NCBI GenBank assembly: GCA_032251045.1
Contig: JAVVEW010000083.1
Coordinates: 1-5,440 of the forward strand
DNA length: 5,440 nt
DNA from: JAVVEW01 sp032251045
GTDB lineage: Bacteria; Pseudomonadota; Gammaproteobacteria; Methylococcales; Methylomonadaceae
Direction: 5' to 3'
A program made the position numbers and the translations under genes. Shown here piece after piece: positions 1 through 4,836 of the stretch (positions are counted from its first letter, which is position 1; every line of letters begins with the position of its first letter). The notes beneath the pieces are model-generated. The model ran no database searches and had not been told where the DNA came from. It saw only the letters and a program-made list of their open reading frames with translations.

Positions 1-212
1 GCGGCCTTGGCCAGCCGGTTCCATTTGATACGATTGGCGCGGATCAGTTGTTCGTCCGGTTGCTCCACCCAGTCTTTGGCATGGTAGGCCTTGACCGCCC
101 GGTCGTAGGCCGACTCGAATACCGCATCGGCGGCCAGCGCCGGCTGCGCCGCCAGCGCCAGAATGAATAGCAAAAGCCATGTTGATCGTCGTTTGAAAGG
201 TTGCATAGTCAT
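1..212 (-). CDS. Exported protein of unknown function (N-terminal part, cut by window edge)
   Basis: Translating the minus strand from an ATG at 212 gives an open frame to the window edge (about 70 residues, C-terminus missing). It begins with a textbook Sec signal peptide: basic start (KRR), a hydrophobic stretch (WLLLFILALAA) and an AQPALA cleavage motif followed by AD, about residue 27. The mature part starts ADAVFESAYDRAV and is charged and probably helical, with an aromatic-rich segment (AYHAKDW). I do not recognise a family. A second in-frame ATG at 206 is equally possible, because neither start has a clear Shine-Dalgarno. The gene lies 31 nt downstream of the YezD-family gene on the same strand with no terminator between them, so the two are probably co-transcribed. 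The product should act in the periplasm or outside the cell. Coding potential is well supported by the signal peptide; function is unknown. Confidence 0.7.
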   Translation of the reverse strand, partial: MTMQPFKRRSTWLLLFILALAAQPALAADAVFESAYDRAVKAYHAKDWVEQPDEQLIRANRIKWNRLAKA

Positions 213-243
213 AAGCGCCGCTGGTGCGGTAGCTTTAATAAAA

Positions 244-426
244 TTATTCAGGTGTGACCGGTTTAAGCCGGTATTTCTGGTGTTTGTCGATTTGCACAAT
301 TCGGCGGTCGTGGACGATGATTTCCAGTGAGCCGTAGTCAATGTCCTTGAGCAAAGCGATAATCTGCCGGGCATAGTCCGGCAAATCCTGATCTTGCTTG
401 GCATCGAAGGTAACTTGTAAACTCAT
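244..426 (-). CDS. YezD-family small protein (DUF2292)
   Basis: A 60-residue protein starting MSLQVTF. Its core, from about residue 22, reads IIALLKDIDYGSLEIIVHD followed by RRIVQIDKHQKYRL. This matches the small DUF2292/YezD family, whose hallmark is a YGS-x-EIIVHDG-x-VVQIE stretch followed by a basic 'K-x-R' tail. The family has no proven biochemical role; from memory, members in several bacteria sit near sulfur-assimilation genes, but no such gene is visible here. Length is normal for the family. The start is decided by the ribosome binding site: AAGGAGGAG at 432-440 lies 7 nt from the ATG at 426, whereas an upstream in-frame GTG at 432 overlaps that site and is unlikely. It is probably the first gene of an operon with the exported-protein gene downstream. 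It is cytoplasmic, having no signal or membrane segment. Confidence 0.85.
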   Translation of the reverse strand: MSLQVTFDAKQDQDLPDYARQIIALLKDIDYGSLEIIVHDRRIVQIDKHQKYRLKPVTPE

Positions 427-431
427 GACCA

Positions 432-440
432 CTCCTCCTT
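432..440 (-). promoter_or_regulatory. Strong Shine-Dalgarno of the YezD-family gene
   Basis: The minus strand reads AAGGAGGAG, a near-perfect complement of the 16S rRNA 3' end, with AGGAGG 7 nt before the ATG at 426. It fixes the start at that ATG rather than the GTG further upstream, and suggests high translation of a very small protein. Confidence 0.85.
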
Positions 441-519
441 ATAGTGTTGTCGCAATGTCAGTTACGGTGCAAAAATGGTACATCAAGCATGTCTTGCAAT
501 TAAACGATAAAATTCGATA

Positions 520-544
520 TCTTTATCTCTAAAAAAGATAAAGA
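520..544. repeat. AT-rich 9-bp inverted repeat, candidate operator
   Basis: Perfect arms TCTTTATCT (520-528) and AGATAAAGA (536-544) are separated by the 7-nt spacer CTAAAAA. It lies about 94 nt upstream of the YezD-family start codon, a suitable place for a dimeric regulator to bind. As a hairpin it would be AT-rich and lacks a GC core, so a DNA-binding site is likelier than a terminator. No regulator can be named from the sequence. Confidence 0.45.
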
Positions 545-749
545 CTGAGCTTGCCAGCCTGGCTTTAAGAAACGTGAATTCATAGGATGTACCGACGCCT
601 GGATGCGCAGCATTCGCGATGGCGGCTTTACCGGCTTCACTCTTTTTCAAAGGAAAATGGAGGGAGATTTTTTTCAGGCTATGAACGGCTATCCTTACGA
701 TTCACCCCAACCCACTCGAACTTTCAGCATGACAAATGCCAAAAAAAAC

Positions 750-777
750 TTGCATGCAAATCGAAACTGCGTATAAT
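750..777 (+). promoter_or_regulatory. Promoter of tRNA-Lys
   Basis: A perfect -10 box TATAAT (772-777) is preceded by a 16-nt spacer and a -35-like TTGCAT (750-755). The expected transcription start is about 784-786, leaving a very short 5' leader before the mature tRNA at 792. This fits a dedicated stable-RNA promoter. Confidence 0.7.
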
Positions 778-791
778 TATCAGGCTTTACA

Positions 792-867
792 GGGTCGTTA
801 GCTCAGCTGGTAGAGCACCGCACTTTTAATGCGATGGTCGAGCGTTCGAATCGCTCACGACCCACCA
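792..867 (+). tRNA. tRNA-Lys (anticodon TTT)
   Basis: The 76-nt gene folds as a complete cloverleaf. The acceptor stem is GGGTCGT/ACGACCC, the D arm GCTC/GAGC has the GG pair in its loop, and the anticodon loop is CTTTTAA with TTT at 825-827. The T arm is GAGCG/CGCTC with loop TTCGAAT. The discriminator is A, and the 3' CCA (865-867) is encoded in DNA. The anticodon reads lysine codons AAA and AAG, and the sequence closely resembles the enterobacterial lysine tRNA in acceptor, D and T arms. One oddity is that the outermost anticodon-stem pair (27-43; 818 and 834) is C·A, not Watson-Crick. It has its own promoter and terminator, so it is a single-gene transcription unit. Confidence 0.97.
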
Positions 868-878
868 AATCCCCTACT

Positions 879-903
879 AAACCAGCCCCAGGCTGGTTTT
901 TTT
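879..903 (+). terminator. Intrinsic terminator of the tRNA-Lys unit
   Basis: A perfect 9-bp stem AAACCAGCC (879-887) / GGCTGGTTT (891-899) has a CCA loop and runs directly into a T tract (897-903). It starts 11 nt after the tRNA CCA end, and should end tRNA transcription and insulate the rib operon downstream. Confidence 0.92.
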
Positions 904-1041
904 ATGCCCAAATGTGCAAAATCGCTGGATCGCGCTTCGCTGACCTTACCTCCGTGCCCACTAAAATAACGGGCATTGACGAAACGCGAACAACCGCCAC
1001 CTAAGGCATCACGCGTTAATAACAGCCATCTTTAAACATTT
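904..1041 (+). promoter_or_regulatory. Leader and presumed promoter region of the rib operon
   Basis: This 138-nt region follows a strong terminator, so the ribE operon must have its promoter here. The best -35 is TTGACG (976-981), but nothing near 17 nt downstream (ACCTAA, 999-1004) is a good -10, so the assignment is weak. A short inverted repeat TGCCC/GGGCA (955-959 and 971-975) borders that -35 and could be a control site. None of the conserved blocks of an FMN riboswitch are visible. No Shine-Dalgarno stands before the ribE ATG; the stretch reads CATCTTTAAACATTT. Confidence 0.35.
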
Positions 1042-1707
1042 ATGTTCACAGGCATCATCAAAGCTGTTGGCCAAATCGCCCAACTCACGCCACGCGGCAG
1101 CGACCTGCGCTTACGCATCGCCACCGGCAAACTGGATTTAAGCGATGCCCAGCCAGGCGACAGCATCGCCGTCAATGGCGTTTGTTTAACCGCTGTCGAA
1201 CTCGGGACTGCTTTCTTTTGCGCCGATGTCTCCAACGAATCGTTAAGCCGCACCACCTTGGGCAACGCCCAGGCCGGCACGGCAGTCAACCTTGAACTGG
1301 CGTTAACGCCGACATCACGCCTTGGCGGCCATATCGTTTCCGGTCATGTTGACGGCATAGGCACCTTGACCGCCATCGAGCCAGACGGCCACTCCTACCG
1401 CGTAATCGTGCAAGCCCCATCTAACCTGGCGCGTTATATCGCAGAGAAAGGCTCTATCACCCTCGACGGTATCAGCCTGACGGTGAATCAGGTGCAAGGC
1501 GCCTCATTCAGCGTCAACATCGTCCCGCACACCTGGCAGGAAACCAACCTGGCTACCTTACAACCAGGGTGTGAAATCAATCTGGAAGTCGATCTGATTG
1601 CCCGCTATCTGGAGCGTTTGCTGCTGGGCGAACGGGCCGCTGATGTCAACGCCACCACGCTGGACTTGGCTTTTTTACAACGCACAGGATTTGCCGAACA
1701 TGAATAG
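1042..1707 (+). CDS. ribE: Riboflavin synthase, alpha subunit
   Basis: Catalyses the last step of riboflavin synthesis: dismutation of two 6,7-dimethyl-8-ribityllumazine molecules into riboflavin and the pyrimidine that RibH reuses. It is a cytoplasmic homotrimer. The 221-residue product has the usual length and two tandem lumazine-binding domains. The first starts with the hallmark MFTGII (1-6) and contains GDSIAVNGVCLTA (39-51). A linker SRLGGHIVSGHVDG (92-105) leads into the second, with its equivalent KGSITLDGISLTV (136-148) and NIVPHTWQETNL (159-170). Cys48 and the SRLGGH motif match conserved active-site segments of the family. MFTGII is the invariant N-terminus, so the start is secure despite the lack of a visible Shine-Dalgarno. 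The stop overlaps the ribBA start by 8 nt, implying coupled translation. It is called ribC in some species. Confidence 0.97.
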   Translation: MFTGIIKAVGQIAQLTPRGSDLRLRIATGKLDLSDAQPGDSIAVNGVCLTAVELGTAFFCADVSNESLSRTTLGNAQAGTAVNLELALTPTSRLGGHIVSGHVDGIGTLTAIEPDGHSYRVIVQAPSNLARYIAEKGSITLDGISLTVNQVQGASFSVNIVPHTWQETNLATLQPGCEINLEVDLIARYLERLLLGERAADVNATTLDLAFLQRTGFAEHE

Positions 1708-2794
1708 TATCGAAGACATCATCGCCGATATCGCCGCCGGTCGCATGGTGGTGATCATGGATGATGAAGACCGCGAAAACGAAGGCGATTTGATCATGGC
1801 CGCCCGCTATACCCGCCCGCAAGATATCAATTTCATGGCCCGCTACGGACGCGGACTGATTTGCCTGACCTTAACCGAACAACGTTGCCGGCAGCTGCGC
1901 CTGCCTTTGATGGTGCGCAACAATCTGGCCGCGCACAGCACCAACTTCACCCTCTCCATCGAAGCCGCCAACGGCGTCACTACCGGTATTTCCGCCGCCG
2001 ACCGGGCGCACACTATCCAGACAGCCGTAGCCAAAGACGCTGTCCCGGAAGATCTGGTACAACCTGGACATGTGTTTCCGCTGATGGCCAAGCCAGGCGG
2101 GGTGCTGAACCGCGCAGGACACACCGAAGCCGGCTGTGATCTGGCGCGACTGGCGGGACTGGAACCTGCTGGCGTGATTGTTGAAATTCTCAATGACGAC
2201 GGCAGCATGGCGCGCAAGCCTGATTTAGTGAAGTTTGCCCAGCAACACAATCTGAAAATCGGCACCATCGCCGATTTGATTCAATACCGCATCAAACACG
2301 AAAACAGCTTAGACCGCATCGGTGACTGCCCGCTGCCCACCGAATTTGGCGAATTTCGTCTGTATGCCTACCAGGATTGCAACGATAACCGCATACATCT
2401 GGCTCTGGTCATGGGCCAGGTGGCCGGCGAGGAACCGGTGCTGGTGCGCGTCCATGCCCGCCCCATGCTCGATGACTTGATGGCAGTTAACCGCCCCGGC
2501 AGCAGCGTGTCATTACGGCAAGCCATGGCCACCATCGCAAGGCAAGGCAAAGGCGTGATTGTTTTAATTCGGCAAACCGACTGCGACCAGGCCATACTCG
2601 ACTATCTGCACGACCTGACCTTAAGCACATCAGCCTGGGAGCAATCCGACTGGCGCACCACCGGCACCGGCTCGCGCATCCTCGCAGACCTTGGCGTACA
2701 TAAACTGAACGTACTGGGTTCGCAAAAAAGATTCTTCGGCCTGTCCGGCTTCGATCTGGAAGTTGTGGATTACGTCTCCACACCGGAAGGCTGA
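1700..2794 (+). CDS. ribBA: 3,4-dihydroxy-2-butanone 4-phosphate synthase fused to a degenerate GTP cyclohydrolase II-like domain (RibBX type)
   Basis: Converts ribulose 5-phosphate into 3,4-dihydroxy-2-butanone 4-phosphate and formate, the four-carbon precursor used by RibH. The 364-residue protein starts at the ATG overlapping the end of ribE (AGGA lies 10 nt upstream); a longer frame from 1598 is only ribE read out of frame. The RibB domain (about 1-200) is complete: acidic active-site loop DDEDRENEGD (21-30), GVTTGISAADRAHTI (92-106) and RAGHTEA (138-144). The C-terminal domain (about 205-364) aligns with GTP cyclohydrolase II at its ends (VRVHARP at 248-254; TGTGSRILADLGV and GLSGFDLEVV near the end). 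However, the three zinc-binding cysteines after VRVH and the QEGRG segment are missing. It is therefore probably inactive as cyclohydrolase, as in known RibBX hybrids, and a separate RibA is expected elsewhere. Its symbol could equally be ribB. Confidence 0.93.
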   Translation: MNSIEDIIADIAAGRMVVIMDDEDRENEGDLIMAARYTRPQDINFMARYGRGLICLTLTEQRCRQLRLPLMVRNNLAAHSTNFTLSIEAANGVTTGISAADRAHTIQTAVAKDAVPEDLVQPGHVFPLMAKPGGVLNRAGHTEAGCDLARLAGLEPAGVIVEILNDDGSMARKPDLVKFAQQHNLKIGTIADLIQYRIKHENSLDRIGDCPLPTEFGEFRLYAYQDCNDNRIHLALVMGQVAGEEPVLVRVHARPMLDDLMAVNRPGSSVSLRQAMATIARQGKGVIVLIRQTDCDQAILDYLHDLTLSTSAWEQSDWRTTGTGSRILADLGVHKLNVLGSQKRFFGLSGFDLEVVDYVSTPEG

Positions 2795-2800
2795 CCTACC

Positions 2801-2825
2801 GCCGACATCCTCGGCCTTGTTTTTT
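2801..2825 (+). terminator. Weak terminator-like hairpin between ribBA and ribH
   Basis: GCCGA (2801-2805) pairs with TCGGC (2811-2815) around loop CATCC, followed by a T-rich tract (CTTGTTTTTT, 2816-2825). The stem is only 5 bp, so it would terminate partially at most and could act as an attenuator or RNA-processing site. It sits in the only real gap of the operon, immediately before the ribH start. Confidence 0.4.
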
Positions 2826-2839
2826 AAGTGACCACCATC

Positions 2840-3319
2840 ATGACTGAACTGACCACCTACGAAGGACACCTGACCGCCACCAATGGCCGTTTCTGCATTG
2901 CTGCTGCCCGTTTCAATGCCTTTATTGTCGAACACTTGATCAGTGGCGCCACCGACGCGCTGGTGCGCCATGGTATCACACCCGGCGCCATCGAACTGGT
3001 ACGCGCCCCAGGCTCCTTTGAACTGCCACAAGTGGTGCAGCGCCTGGCCGCCAGCAAACGCTATCATGGCATTATCGCGCTAGGCGCGGTGATTCGCGGC
3101 GGCACGCCGCATTTTGAATATGTCGCCGGCGAATGCGTCAAAGGACTGGCACAAGTGGCATTGCAATATGACATTCCGGTCAGCTTTGGCGTGTTGACCG
3201 TTGACAGCATCGAACAAGCCATCGAGCGTGCCGGCACTAAGGCTGGCAACAAAGGCGCGGAAGCGGCTTTGTCGGTGCTGGAAATGGTTAATCTTTACCA
3301 AGCACTGGAAAACGAATGA
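2840..3319 (+). CDS. ribH: 6,7-dimethyl-8-ribityllumazine synthase
   Basis: Condenses 5-amino-6-ribitylamino-uracil with the RibB product to form lumazine, the substrate of RibE; members assemble into pentamers or 60-subunit shells. The 159-residue protein carries the family motifs in order: substrate-binding ARFN (23-26), APGSFELP (56-63), GAVIRGGTPHFEYVA (82-96) with the catalytic-position His91, PVSFGVLT (113-120) and the phosphate-binding region ERAGTKAGNKGAEAA (129-143) with Arg130. I chose the ATG at 2840 because ARFN then falls close to its usual distance from the N-terminus. An in-frame GTG at 2828 would add MTTI but sits directly after the T tract without a Shine-Dalgarno. Even the ATG has only a weak AAGTGA upstream. 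The stop overlaps the nusB start by 4 nt (ATGA). Confidence 0.95.
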   Translation: MTELTTYEGHLTATNGRFCIAAARFNAFIVEHLISGATDALVRHGITPGAIELVRAPGSFELPQVVQRLAASKRYHGIIALGAVIRGGTPHFEYVAGECVKGLAQVALQYDIPVSFGVLTVDSIEQAIERAGTKAGNKGAEAALSVLEMVNLYQALENE

Positions 3320-3741
3320 GCCGAAGCAAAAGCCTGGCGCGCCAGGCCGCCGTGCAAGCCCTTTACCAATGGCAAATGGCCGGCGGCCAGGCACCTCGGA
3401 TCGCAGAACAATTTACCGAACAACACTATCTGGACAAAGCGCATAAAAATTATTTTATGGCCTTGCTCAATGGCGTGATCGAGCACCACGCAACCCTGGA
3501 CCAAGCGATCAGCCCATTCATCAGTCGGCCACTAGCGCAAATTGACCCGGTAGAGCGGGCGATTCTCCGCCTGGCCACCTATGAACTGCGCTTTCACCCG
3601 GAACTACCTTACCGGGTGGTGATCAACGAAAGCGTTACTTTAGCGCGCACCTTTGGCGCCGAAGGCAGTCATAAGTTCATCAACGGCATTTTGGACAAAG
3701 TCGCTAAAAACCCGCCGCTTGACCACGATGTCACTAACTGA
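3316..3741 (+). CDS. nusB: Transcription antitermination factor NusB
   Basis: NusB pairs with NusE (ribosomal protein S10), binds boxA RNA and keeps RNA polymerase from terminating early in rRNA operons; it acts in the cytoplasm. The 141-residue all-helical protein has the normal length. It opens with an arginine-rich N-terminus and the RQAAVQALYQWQ segment (9-20) implicated in RNA binding. Its conserved C-terminal half is QIDPVERAILRLATYEL (75-91), PYRVVINESVTLAR (98-111) and GSHKFINGILDKVA (117-130), the strongest family signature. It starts at the ATG of an ATGA overlap with ribH, with only a weak GGA 6 nt upstream, so reinitiation from ribH is likely. It overlaps the next gene by 14 nt. 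The ribH-nusB pair is a widely conserved arrangement. Confidence 0.97.
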   Translation: MSRSKSLARQAAVQALYQWQMAGGQAPRIAEQFTEQHYLDKAHKNYFMALLNGVIEHHATLDQAISPFISRPLAQIDPVERAILRLATYELRFHPELPYRVVINESVTLARTFGAEGSHKFINGILDKVAKNPPLDHDVTN

Positions 3742-4660
3742 ATTCAACGCCATCGACCGCTTTTGGAAACGCGCCTCGCGCCGTCCGCAAACGGTATTAA
3801 GCATTGGCGATGATGGCGCTCTGCTGGCCAATGCACCGGGACAACATTGGGCGCTAACCGTCGATACCCTGGTAGCCGGCGTGCATTTTCTGCCCGATAC
3901 CGACGCTTTTGATTTAGGGCACAAAATGCTTGCGGTCAATCTCAGCGACCTGGCCGCCATGGGCGCCCAACCGATGGCGGTGACGCTGGCGTTAACATTA
4001 CCTAAGCTGGATGAGGCCTGGCTGGCGCGTCTGGCCGAAGGCTTTTGGCAGCTGGCCGAGACCTTTGAAATTGATTTAATCGGCGGCGACACTACCCAAG
4101 GCCCGTTAACAGCCACCCTGCAAGCCATGGGCCAGGTTCCCGCCGGGCAAGCGCTGACTCGCCGGGGCGCCAAACCGGGTGATGGCATCTATGTCACCGG
4201 CACACTGGGCGATGCCGGCCTTGGACTGAACATGCTGCTGGGCAAAACCGCCCTTGCCTGCCCTGACGCCGTGTTACGCCACCACCGGCCAACGCCGCGT
4301 GTGCATGAAGGCCTGGCACTGCGCGGCATCGCCAACAGTTGCATCGACATTTCCGATGGTCTGGCGCAAGACTTAGGCCATATTCTCCGGCACAGTGGCG
4401 TCGGCGCCACACTACATGAAGCAAATCTGCCCCTGTCCCCAAGTGTCAAACACTACATCCAGGAGAGTGGCGACTGGCAACTGCCGTTGACTGCTGGCGA
4501 GGATTACGAACTGTGCTGCACCCTGCCACCGAAACTGGCGCAACACCTCCCTAACAGCTTTACCTGTATCGGCACCATCGACACCGAACCCGGACTGCGT
4601 ATCCAGCGCGGCACAGCCATCGTGCCCCTCTCGCCCCAAGGTTACCAACATTTTTCGTAA
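3728..4660 (+). CDS. thiL: Thiamine-monophosphate kinase
   Basis: Phosphorylates thiamine monophosphate with ATP to give thiamine diphosphate, the active cofactor; cytoplasmic, of the PurM/ThiL ATP-binding superfamily. The 310-residue product is full length. N-terminal domain: IGDDGALL (26-33), TVDTLVAGVHF (44-54), KMLAVNLSDLAAMGAQP (66-82) and the metal/ATP-binding GGDTT (119-123). C-terminal domain: GDGIYVTGTLGDAG (151-164), CIDISDGLAQDLGHI (205-219) and GEDYEL (257-262). All the conserved aspartates I would expect are present. The start at 3728 gives the usual N-terminus (SLTEFNAIDRFW); a longer frame from 3653 merely reads nusB out of frame. It overlaps the nusB end by 14 nt with no visible Shine-Dalgarno, suggesting translational coupling. 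It appears to be the last gene of the operon, since no gene follows before the insertion sequence. Confidence 0.97.
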   Translation: MSLTEFNAIDRFWKRASRRPQTVLSIGDDGALLANAPGQHWALTVDTLVAGVHFLPDTDAFDLGHKMLAVNLSDLAAMGAQPMAVTLALTLPKLDEAWLARLAEGFWQLAETFEIDLIGGDTTQGPLTATLQAMGQVPAGQALTRRGAKPGDGIYVTGTLGDAGLGLNMLLGKTALACPDAVLRHHRPTPRVHEGLALRGIANSCIDISDGLAQDLGHILRHSGVGATLHEANLPLSPSVKHYIQESGDWQLPLTAGEDYELCCTLPPKLAQHLPNSFTCIGTIDTEPGLRIQRGTAIVPLSPQGYQHFS

Positions 4661-4776
4661 GCATGCACAACCCTAGATAGGGTCGTCACAACAATCCAAT
4701 CTGTGCGATTCTAAGCAGAATTGAGACCTCCGTGAGAGAGGACAAATGAATTCAGCAGCTCATCGACGTCATGACA
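4661..4776. other. Short spacer between thiL and the insertion sequence, with small hairpins and a possible truncated mini-ORF
   Basis: No confident gene. Three small inverted repeats follow one another: ACCCTA/TAGGGT with a 2-nt loop (4670-4683), ATTCT/AGAAT with a 4-nt loop (4708-4721) and CCTC/GAGG (4727-4741). The last would pair with a Shine-Dalgarno-like GAGAGG (4736-4741) that stands 4 nt before an ATG at 4746. The frame from that ATG (MNSAAHRRHDR) stops at a TAG (4779-4781) lying inside the presumed insertion-sequence end, so it may be the start of a gene cut by the insertion. None of the hairpins is followed by a T run, so no intrinsic terminator for the rib operon is visible here. 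Confidence 0.45.
4735..4749 (+). repeat. Direct repeat copy 1 (with 4822-4836), one mismatch in 15
   Basis: The sequence AGAGAGGACAAATGA here matches AGAGATGACAAATGA at 4822-4836 in 14 of 15 positions. Both copies contain a Shine-Dalgarno-like purine run and an ATG. This copy lies just outside the presumed left end of the insertion sequence. Confidence 0.6.
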
Positions 4777-4800
4777 GGTAGTGTTCATAATTCTGTGTCA
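4777..4800 (+). repeat. Candidate left terminal inverted repeat of the IS
   Basis: The segment from GGTAGTG to CTGTGTCA sits where the left end should be. It is assigned by resemblance to remembered IS256-family termini only; the partner repeat is not in the window, so the exact limits may be off by several bases. Confidence 0.4.
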
Positions 4801-4821
4801 TTTCTTTATCCTACTGCAAAA

Positions 4822-4836
4822 AGAGATGACAAATGA
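4822..4836 (+). repeat. Direct repeat copy 2 (with 4735-4749), overlaps transposase start
   Basis: This copy, AGAGATGACAAATGA, contains the ribosome binding site (AAGAGA at 4821-4826, 6 nt from the start) and the ATG of the transposase. It differs from the copy at 4735-4749 by a single base. Confidence 0.6.

Larger units (their letters stand above)
433..791. other. Divergent intergenic region, no confident gene
   Basis: This stretch separates the leftward YezD operon from the rightward tRNA gene. It holds the Shine-Dalgarno of the YezD gene, the inverted repeat at 520-544 and the tRNA promoter at 750-777, each listed separately. No convincing -10/-35 pair for the leftward operon could be picked; TTGATG followed 16 nt later by TAACTG is only a weak candidate. 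Rightward frames are open in the middle. One of 57 codons (ATG at 603, stop TAA at 774-776) has protein-like composition but a poor start context. Another runs through the tRNA and is spurious. I treat the remainder as non-coding or decayed sequence. Confidence 0.5.

Noticed and set aside
587..829. 80-codon forward frame running into the tRNA gene
   Set aside because: It overlaps the tRNA promoter and half of the tRNA; its C-terminal VVSSAGRAPHF is simply translated tRNA sequence, and it has no ribosome site.
792..867. tRNA-Lys as an integration site of a mobile island
   Set aside because: No second copy of the tRNA 3' end and no integrase are present; the downstream genes are a normal core operon.
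904..1041. FMN riboswitch before ribE
   Set aside because: None of the conserved sequence blocks are visible and the leader is short; only a covariance search could settle it.
1598..1699. Longer N-terminus for RibBA
   Set aside because: These 34 codons read the end of ribE in another frame; the family starts at the ATG at 1700 (MNSIEDIIADI), which has an AGGA upstream.
2828..2839. GTG start for RibH at 2828
   Set aside because: It lies 2 nt after the T tract with no Shine-Dalgarno; the ATG at 2840 fits the family N-terminus better, though the GTG cannot be fully excluded.
3653..3727. Longer N-terminus for ThiL
   Set aside because: It reads conserved nusB sequence out of frame; the ATG at 3728 gives the normal family start and length.
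4670..4720. Group II intron 5' end or attC-like site (GTGCG at 4703-4707, ACCCTA palindrome)
   Set aside because: Only five bases match an intron start and there is no domain V or reverse transcriptase; the palindrome lacks paired integron core sites.
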